Of a DNA stretch of 12,186 nucleotides, positions 7,348 through 12,186 are shown piece by piece. Below the pieces are notes generated by a model, which saw nothing but the letters and a program-made list of their open reading frames with translations, was not told the DNA's origin and did not search any database. Numbering within the stretch: the first letter of the stretch is position 1; each line of letters starts with the position of its first letter. The translations under genes were made by a program, and so were the position numbers. Source of the stretch: Pseudomonadales bacterium (lineage in GTDB: Bacteria; Pseudomonadota; Gammaproteobacteria; Steroidobacterales; Steroidobacteraceae); the NCBI GenBank assembly GCA_020442965.1, contig JAGRJB010000130.1:1-12186 (forward strand), written 5' to 3'.

Positions 7348-9585
7348 CTAGTGCGTGATCCGTCGGGAATGATGCTCGCCAAGGCTCTGCCCGGCCGCGG
7401 TCAGATCCGGTTCCATGACATGGATCGGGCGAGCCGCCGCCAGCATCGGCAGTTCCTCCAGAATCTCCGTGAATGGCTTGGGCCGACCGATGGCAAAGCC
7501 CTGGCCATAATCGACACCTAGCTCGACGACCGACCGGTAGATCTCATCCGTCTCGACATTCTCAGCCACCGTGACAATGCCCATCGAACGCGCCAGCTGC
7601 GCGATGGCGCGAACCATCGATTCGGCCCGCGGGTCCTTCAGCACGTCTCGAACGAAGCTGCCGTCGATCTTGAGAATATCGACCGGCAAACGCCGCAGAT
7701 ACGCGAGCGAGGACTGTCCGGTGCCAAAATCGTCGAGTGCAACCTCGCAGCCGAGCTTGCGTAGCCGCCGCATGAGCGACTCGGTCGCTTCGATGCTCGC
7801 CACCGCAGCGCTCTCAGTCAGTTCGAAGCAGAACACGCCCGGATCGAGCCCACTCGATTCCACGGACTGGATAACGAAATCTGCGAAGCCTTCGTCACCG
7901 ATCGACTGACCAGAGAAGTTGATCGCAAACACGATCGGAGAGTCGGCCAGGATGTCGGCGTGCGGCTGCAACATACGCACGGTCTCCCCGAGCACCCAAC
8001 GGTCGATCGTCCGCATCATTTGATAGCGCATCGCCGCCGAAAGGAATCGCTCGGGGCCGATGGTGTTGCCGGCCCGATCGACCATCCGCAGCAAGATTTC
8101 GAAGTGCGGCCGACCGCTGCCGTCGACGAGCGGCATGATCATCTGCGCCGCGAGCCGCAAGCGATTCTCCGCGAGCGCGACCCGCACGTCGGTAGCGACG
8201 TTGATATCGGTGAAGCGGCGCACGATGCTGACGTCAGCGTCCTGGAACAACTCGACGCGATTGCGACCGCGATCCTTGGCCGCCTTGCAAGCAGACTCTG
8301 CCTCGGCGAGCGGCCGACTGATATCGCGGTCGCGGTACGTGAACGGTGCAATACCGACACTGATCGATATCGCAAAGCGTGCGTCGTCGCCCGCGGGCAC
8401 GAGCTTCGTCGCACCCTCGCGCAGACTATCGGCGAACGCCTGTGCTTCCTCGAGCGCACCCGGCAACAGGATTGCAAATCGATCGCCGGAAATTCGCGCT
8501 GCGATCGCGGACGGCGGCAGCCGGCGACGAACGAGTTCGCCGATCTGCGCGATGGCCTTGTCACCAATGTGCATGCCGAGGTTTTCATTCAGCACGTGCA
8601 ACTGATCGACATCGATGTACAGGAGCGATGTGGTACGACTGCGTTGCGACTCATCGGCGAATGCCAGCCGTACCCGCTGTTCGAGCGCGGCACGGGTCAA
8701 GAGTCCCGACAAGGTGTCATAACTGGATTCAATCGCGGTGGCGGCCTTGCGCGCCAGCAGATCGGCAAGCTGTGCGTCACGTTCGGCGAAACCCGCGCTG
8801 GTTTCGTGTCGAAACAGTGCCAGTACGCCCATGGCACGACCGCTGACCTGGCGAATGGGACAGGCGATGATTCGATAGGGCACCCGCGCCTTGTGATTCT
8901 TGGCGGCTACCTTGTTGATGATCACCGGCTCGCGGCGAGTCTGTGTCAGCGCTAACAGTTGGCGATGTGTCTTGGCAACGATACCGCTATCCGCCCCGCT
9001 GTCGGGATCGGAATATACCTGAACCAGGCCCTTCTCGGGCACGATGATCGCGCTCATCGCACACTTCAGGTGCGATGTTGCGTTCTGCAGCAAGGTCTTC
9101 AGGTCATCGGTGCCGCCATCCTCGCGGTCGCTCGATACCGCGAGTAACAGCTCCAGATCCTTGTCACGCGACGAGAGCGATTCACTCAGGTTGCGGATGT
9201 TCGACTGTGACTGGAAGTCACGTCGCAGACACTCGAGCGCAGGCCTGAGGAGGCCGTTGACGAAAGCGAACGATTGCTGCTCGCCGTCGCCGATGCGACG
9301 ACAACTGATCGCGACGATCAGCGCGAGCTTGTTGCGCCCGTCACGCAACCAGAACAGGTAAGTAGGCCCGCTGTCTGGCAGTTGGCGCAGCTGACCGGCG
9401 CTGTCACTGTCAGCCTCGGCAACCGAGATCGCCTCCGCAACCAGTCGAAACATGTCCGGACCAGCGCTGTTGGCGCTCGACCAGATGAGATCGCCGAGTG
9501 CGTCGAAGATGTTGATCGCGCTGCAACGCGGCAGCAGCGACCGCACGAGTTGTGCGTATGGCTCAAGTGAGTGTGTTTGCGTCAT
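7348..9585 (-). CDS. GAF - degenerate GGDEF - EAL domain protein (c-di-GMP signalling)
   Basis: A 745-residue cytosolic regulator with no signal peptide or membrane helix. Residues 1-150 are an unrecognised N-terminal region, possibly a second sensor domain. A GAF-like domain spans about 159-290, a GGDEF fold about 290-450 and an EAL domain about 455-710. The GGDEF signature is SGDRF (366-370), so diguanylate cyclase activity is unlikely. The EAL motif reads EIL (496-498), but the other phosphodiesterase residues are present: N556 in INFS, E588/E591 in ELTES, D618-D619 in DDFGTG, K639 in LKID, E675/E678 in AENVE and Q695. It is therefore either a c-di-GMP phosphodiesterase or a FimX-like receptor, possibly gated by the GAF domain. 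It lies between envC and ctpA. The ATG at 9585 has only a weak ribosome binding site. Confidence 0.92.
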   Translation of the reverse strand: MTQTHSLEPYAQLVRSLLPRCSAINIFDALGDLIWSSANSAGPDMFRLVAEAISVAEADSDSAGQLRQLPDSGPTYLFWLRDGRNKLALIVAISCRRIGDGEQQSFAFVNGLLRPALECLRRDFQSQSNIRNLSESLSSRDKDLELLLAVSSDREDGGTDDLKTLLQNATSHLKCAMSAIIVPEKGLVQVYSDPDSGADSGIVAKTHRQLLALTQTRREPVIINKVAAKNHKARVPYRIIACPIRQVSGRAMGVLALFRHETSAGFAERDAQLADLLARKAATAIESSYDTLSGLLTRAALEQRVRLAFADESQRSRTTSLLYIDVDQLHVLNENLGMHIGDKAIAQIGELVRRRLPPSAIAARISGDRFAILLPGALEEAQAFADSLREGATKLVPAGDDARFAISISVGIAPFTYRDRDISRPLAEAESACKAAKDRGRNRVELFQDADVSIVRRFTDINVATDVRVALAENRLRLAAQMIMPLVDGSGRPHFEILLRMVDRAGNTIGPERFLSAAMRYQMMRTIDRWVLGETVRMLQPHADILADSPIVFAINFSGQSIGDEGFADFVIQSVESSGLDPGVFCFELTESAAVASIEATESLMRRLRKLGCEVALDDFGTGQSSLAYLRRLPVDILKIDGSFVRDVLKDPRAESMVRAIAQLARSMGIVTVAENVETDEIYRSVVELGVDYGQGFAIGRPKPFTEILEELPMLAAARPIHVMEPDLTAAGQSLGEHHSRRITH

Positions 9586-9842
9586 CCGTGGCGCTCAATC
9601 GCTCGTGTAGTTGTCAGGGTGGCTAGGTACATGGGCGGTCATCCGGACGGCCAGCATCGCCAATAAGCTCGCCCGGCACGTTGACGTACTTGGCGTTTTG
9701 TTACCCCGCCAGAACGCCGCGCAAGCCGCGCCGGGCAGGACCTGCGGCAAGCCTAGCGTGACGTACGTCCGCGAGCGTTAACTTAATCGAGTCGATTACG
9801 CCAGTTTTCGCGACTTCTGCCGCAGTTCCCGCGCTCGGAGCC
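9586..9842. other. Intergenic gap of 257 bp with dyad symmetries
   Basis: No supported gene lies here: the only open frame (9701-9934, minus) runs into envC and resembles no family. The gap holds TAATCGA-G-TCGATTA (9784-9798), the perfect palindrome GACGTACGTC (9760-9769), two copies of TGACGTAC (9682-9689 and 9759-9766), and a hairpin with one mismatch at 9634-9652 in the leader of the EAL-protein gene. It is the likely promoter and leader region of that gene, but no good -35/-10 pair could be fixed. Confidence 0.5.
9784..9798. promoter_or_regulatory. Candidate operator, 15-bp odd palindrome
   Basis: TAATCGA and TCGATTA are perfect inverted 7-mers around a single G. This AT-rich dyad stands out in GC-rich surroundings, about 45 bp after the envC stop codon and about 200 bp before the EAL-protein start. 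It could be a binding site for a dimeric regulator. The regulator is unknown. Confidence 0.4.
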
Positions 9843-11021
9843 TCACGGCGTTGGCTTGTTGAACCACTTGCGCGGATCGACCGGACTGCCGCCCTTACGA
9901 ATCTCGAAATACAACTCCGGCCGGGAACGCCCACCGGTATCGCCGATCGCGGCGATGGTGTCGCCCGCTTCTACCTGTTCGCCCACCGCCTTGTAGAGTT
10001 GTTGATTGTGTCCGTAGAGACTCATGTAACCATCCCCATGGTCGATGATAGCCAGTAGACCCAAGCCGGGTAACCAATCGGCATATACAATGCGCCCCCG
10101 GTAGATCGCCCTGACCGGCGCACCCGCCTCACCCGCTAACAACACGCCCGACCACTTGAGTCCGCCGGCGCGCGTCTCACCAAATCGCGCCACGAGCTTG
10201 CCAGCCGCCGGCCAGGCAAGCTTGCCTCGCAGGCGCGCGAAAGCGTCCTTGCTATCGGTCGGAAACTTGTCCATGCGTTCCATTGCGCGGCGCAGTTCCT
10301 GCAGCAGCTTTTCGAGGCCCGCCTGCTGTCGTTGCAAGCGGGCCAGCTGCCGTTCGCGCGAGCGCGATGCATTCTCGAGCGACGCCAGGACCTTGCCACG
10401 TTGATCGCGCGAACTTTGCAGGCGTGCGAGCTCCACGCGCCGCTCGCGTTCCAGGTCCGCCAGGCGCGCATCTTCGGCGGCGACTGCGGCGTCGATCTCG
10501 TCGAGCGCGGCGACCCGCGCTTCGATCGAGGCGATCTGCTCAGCGCGCGCGCGGCCAAAATACCTGTAGTAATCGAACATGCGACCGACGAGCGCCGGGT
10601 CGTTCTGATTCAGCAACAACTTCAGGGGCTCCTCGCGGCCTATCAAGCTGGCCGCCCGAATCTGCGCGGCCAGCGACTCGCGTTCTGCGGCCAGTGCGCG
10701 TTCCTGCGTCTGACGCTTGACGGCGAGCTCGTCACGTCTCGCCGCTCGCTCCGCGCGTTCCGCCTGCAGCCTGGCGAGCGCGTTGCGCACGCTGCCGACG
10801 GTCTGCTCCGCTGCCTGCAGTTCCGCTGCAATCTGATCGCGACGCAATGCATCGCGGGTCACTTGCTCGCGGATTCGGTCAATCTGTCGCCGAACCTCCT
10901 TCAGCTGCGATTCCGTTTTGGCGGTGTCTTTGTCTGCGCCGCGCGCAAGCTCCACGCCGCCGATGCTCGCGCTCAGCGCCAGCAGCGCGATTCCGAGTTT
11001 TCCTGACCAGAGTTTCGGCAT
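9843..11021 (-). CDS. envC: Murein hydrolase activator EnvC
   Basis: A 392-residue periplasmic coiled-coil protein. It activates septal peptidoglycan amidases (AmiA/AmiB in E. coli) during daughter-cell separation and is recruited through FtsEX. It has a signal peptide (about 1-29, cut after ARGA), long coiled coils (about 35-115 and 155-250) and a C-terminal LytM/M23-like domain (about 288-385). The LytM zinc ligands are all missing: the HxxxD site reads W290/L294 in KWSGVLLAGE, and the HxH site reads E369/Y371 in RPELYFEIR. This loss is the hallmark of EnvC and means activator rather than peptidase. LPGLGLLAIIDHGDGYMSLYGHN also matches EnvC. ATG at 11019-11021 opens the signal peptide. It is divergent from the rhodanese gene, and the usual envC-ctpA pair here has a c-di-GMP-type gene between its members. 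Confidence 0.94.
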   Translation of the reverse strand: MPKLWSGKLGIALLALSASIGGVELARGADKDTAKTESQLKEVRRQIDRIREQVTRDALRRDQIAAELQAAEQTVGSVRNALARLQAERAERAARRDELAVKRQTQERALAAERESLAAQIRAASLIGREEPLKLLLNQNDPALVGRMFDYYRYFGRARAEQIASIEARVAALDEIDAAVAAEDARLADLERERRVELARLQSSRDQRGKVLASLENASRSRERQLARLQRQQAGLEKLLQELRRAMERMDKFPTDSKDAFARLRGKLAWPAAGKLVARFGETRAGGLKWSGVLLAGEAGAPVRAIYRGRIVYADWLPGLGLLAIIDHGDGYMSLYGHNQQLYKAVGEQVEAGDTIAAIGDTGGRSRPELYFEIRKGGSPVDPRKWFNKPTP

Positions 11022-11098
11022 GTGCCTATGGTAACGGTCGGCACCCGTTGACGCTGCGGCAGGCGGAAAAACGCCGCGCCCGCGCCGCGCTGCGCCGA

Positions 11099-11104
11099 TA
11101 TAAT
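11099..11104 (+). promoter_or_regulatory. Candidate -10 box for yibN-grxC-secB
   Basis: A full consensus TATAAT lies in the divergent region between envC and the rhodanese gene. No good -35 is found 16-18 bp upstream (the sequence there is GC-rich). The box overlaps an in-frame ATG at 11103, so transcripts from it would begin around 11111 and could not use that ATG, which favours the ATG at 11145 as the start. Confidence 0.5.
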
Positions 11105-11144
11105 GCGCGACCTATTCACTAGCGAACGGCGGCGCATATCCGCG

Positions 11145-11570
11145 ATGGATCGATTTCTACAGTACGTCGCGAATCATCCCGGACTCGTCGGCCTGGCCGC
11201 CGTCGCCGCCCTGCTGGTCGTCGTCTACGAGTTGCGCGAGCGTGGCTCCAGCGCGGCGTCGGTGTCACCGCAAGAATTGATTCGCTTGCAGAATCAGGGC
11301 GCGCTCGTGCTCGATATCCGCAAAGCTGATGCATTCGAGGCCGGCCACGTCGTCGGTGCGCGCCACCTGCCGTCCGATCAGATTCCGGCAGCGGGCGACA
11401 CGCTGAAAAAGCATAAAGAGAAGCCCGTGATCGTCTACTGCGACACGGGTTCGCTCGCTGCGGCGGCCATTCGCCAGCTACATGCACAGGGGTTCACCAA
11501 GGCATTCAACTTGCGCGGCGGACTCGCGGGTTGGCGCACCGACAACCTACCCGTGGCGAAAGGCGCCTGA
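11145..11570 (+). CDS. yibN: Rhodanese-like membrane-anchored protein (YibN-like)
   Basis: A 141-residue protein with one N-terminal transmembrane helix (about residues 12-28, GLVGLAAVAALLVVVYE) and a single rhodanese domain (about 38-137). Domain marks are LVLDIRKADAFEAGHVVGA, the active-site loop YCDTGS with the candidate sulfur-carrying cysteine at C99, and LRGGLAGW. The loop differs from the usual CRxGxR type, so sulfurtransferase activity is not assured. Architecture and neighbours (grxC, secB) match E. coli yibN. The start at 11145 is preferred over ATG 11103 because a consensus -10 box overlaps the latter and because translation from 11145 runs directly into the anchor helix. GrxC follows 6-21 bp after the stop, depending on its start, so the genes are probably co-transcribed. 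Confidence 0.88.
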   Translation: MDRFLQYVANHPGLVGLAAVAALLVVVYELRERGSSAASVSPQELIRLQNQGALVLDIRKADAFEAGHVVGARHLPSDQIPAAGDTLKKHKEKPVIVYCDTGSLAAAAIRQLHAQGFTKAFNLRGGLAGWRTDNLPVAKGA

Positions 11571-11591
11571 CCGGCCGTGACACAGCCGACC

Positions 11592-11852
11592 ATGACACAA
11601 CCGCAAGTGGTGATTTACGCCACGAGCTGGTGCCCATACTGCGCGCAGGCGCGCCAACTCCTCACGCGCAAACAGATCGTATTCGAGGAGATCGACATCG
11701 AGGCCGCGCCAGAGAAGCGCGCCGAGATGATCGCTCGCAGCGACCGGCGCACTGTCCCGCAGATTTTTGTCGGCGAACATCACGTCGGCGGCAACGACGA
11801 TCTACACGCGCTGGAAGCGGCAGGTGGCCTGGATCGCCTTTTGAGCCGCTGA
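11592..11852 (+). CDS. grxC: Glutaredoxin 3
   Basis: A small cytosolic thiol-disulfide oxidoreductase that uses glutathione to reduce protein disulfides and mixed disulfides. From the ATG at 11592 it has 86 residues, close to the 83 of E. coli GrxC. Visible marks are the CPYC active site (C14, C17), the cis-proline motif TVPQIFV and the glutathione-binding GGNDDL. A GTG at 11577, 15 bp upstream in frame, is an alternative start, and both candidate starts encode MTQP, so the choice is open. Neither has a clear ribosome binding site. The gene sits between the rhodanese gene and secB, as in enteric bacteria. A hairpin spans its stop codon. Confidence 0.93.
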   Translation: MTQPQVVIYATSWCPYCAQARQLLTRKQIVFEEIDIEAAPEKRAEMIARSDRRTVPQIFVGEHHVGGNDDLHALEAAGGLDRLLSR

Positions 11853-11866
11853 GCATCGCGCTCAGC
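11848..11866 (+). other. Hairpin across the grxC stop codon
   Basis: GCTGAGC and GCTCAGC form a perfect 7-bp stem with loop ATCGC. The stem includes the grxC stop codon (11850-11852) and ends 28 bp before the secB ATG. A short T-run (TTTT near 11879-11882) follows about 12 bp later, too far for a classical intrinsic terminator. It may act as a weak attenuator or an mRNA-stability element between grxC and secB. Confidence 0.45.
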
Positions 11867-11894
11867 GACCCTGATCACTTTTGCTGGAGAATTC

Positions 11895-12186
11895 ATGGCG
11901 AGCAACGACCCAACGCAGAACGGCCCGACCCCGGCGCAGGCGGGTGTCACTGGTGAGCCCGAACCGCACCTGTCATTGCAGACTGTTTATCTGAAGGACT
12001 GCTCGTACGAGGCGCCCAACGGACCGCGTGTCGAAGACGAGTGGAATCCGCAGTTCTCGATGGACCTGAACACGCAAGCCAACACGGTTGCGCCCGACGT
12101 GCGCGAAGTTGTCCTCACGGTTACCGTCGATGCCAAGCAGGCGGACAAGACAGCCTTTCTGGTCGAAGTGAAACAGGCTGGTCTCT
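11895..12186 (+). CDS. secB: Protein-export chaperone SecB, 5' part
   Basis: A cytosolic tetrameric chaperone that keeps preproteins unfolded and delivers them to SecA. The first 97 codons are visible and the gene runs off the window (full length is about 160 residues). ATG at 11895 is preceded by GGAGA (11886-11890). After a short Gly/Pro-rich N-terminal tail, the protein reads LSLQTVYLKDCSYEAPNGP, then DLNTQANTV, then VREVVLTVTVDA and KTAFLVEVKQAGL. This matches the SecB core (in E. coli IYTKDISFEAPNAP, and EVVLRVTVTA with FLCEVQQGG). Its position after grxC matches enteric bacteria. Confidence 0.95.
   Translation, partial: MASNDPTQNGPTPAQAGVTGEPEPHLSLQTVYLKDCSYEAPNGPRVEDEWNPQFSMDLNTQANTVAPDVREVVLTVTVDAKQADKTAFLVEVKQAGL

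Noticed and set aside
7960..8955. 331-codon open frame on the plus strand inside the EAL-protein gene
   Set aside because: Arg/Asp/His-rich shadow of a gene with clear GGDEF and EAL domains on the other strand; no recognisable family.
9586..9842. c-di-GMP riboswitch in the leader of the EAL-protein gene
   Set aside because: I could not find the conserved GEMM core or the paired-helix pattern; only unrelated hairpins and palindromes are visible.
9701..9934. Small minus-strand open frame in the gap after envC
   Set aside because: It overlaps the envC C-terminus in another frame, and its Arg/Ala-rich sequence shows no family or ribosome binding support.
9843..11021. EnvC as an active M23 metallopeptidase
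   Set aside because: All four expected zinc ligands of the LytM domain are replaced, as known for EnvC activators.
11103..11144. Longer rhodanese protein starting at ATG 11103
   Set aside because: A consensus TATAAT (11099-11104) overlaps this ATG, and the added 14 residues precede the natural membrane-anchor start.

Overview
The window looks like ordinary chromosomal DNA from a GC-rich gammaproteobacterium. Two conserved neighbourhoods point that way. One is the rhodanese (yibN-like), grxC, secB run at the right end, in the order known from enteric bacteria. The other is an envC and S41 carboxy-terminal protease (ctpA) pair on the opposite strand. Composition and protein style would fit the Xanthomonadales/Nevskiales/Steroidobacterales side of the class, but that placement is only an inference. 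I see no rRNA, tRNA, CRISPR array, transposase, integrase or prophage module.

Left part (1-3941, + strand): a tight run of three membrane transporters. These are the 3' part of a proton-coupled oligopeptide transporter (POT/PTR), a complete OPT-family oligopeptide transporter 11 bp downstream, and an EamA/DMT-type exporter 21 bp further on. Two unrelated peptide-importer superfamilies side by side suggest a peptide-scavenging operon.

Middle (3946-5323): on the minus strand an SRPBCC/AHSA1-like protein is coupled by an ATGA overlap to a small YvlD-type membrane protein ('phage holin 4_2' family). On the plus strand, divergent from it, lies a MAPEG-family membrane protein. A cluster of TGCA half-sites (4827-4851) sits between the divergent genes.

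Right-middle (5324-11021, minus strand): an envelope-directed run read in the order envC, a GAF/degenerate-GGDEF/EAL regulator, ctpA, dedA. EnvC activates cell-wall amidases at the septum, CtpA is a periplasmic processing protease, and DedA proteins act in membrane and undecaprenyl-phosphate homeostasis. The c-di-GMP-type protein sits between envC and ctpA, preceded by a 257-bp gene-free gap that carries dyad symmetries. This is the most interesting part of the window.

Right end (11099-12186, + strand): a rhodanese-like membrane protein with a consensus TATAAT upstream, glutaredoxin 3, and the 5' part of secB, which runs off the window. A 7-bp hairpin spans the grxC stop codon just before secB.

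No clearly undescribed system is visible. The items worth a second look are gene arrangement, degenerate active sites, start-site choices and candidate operators.
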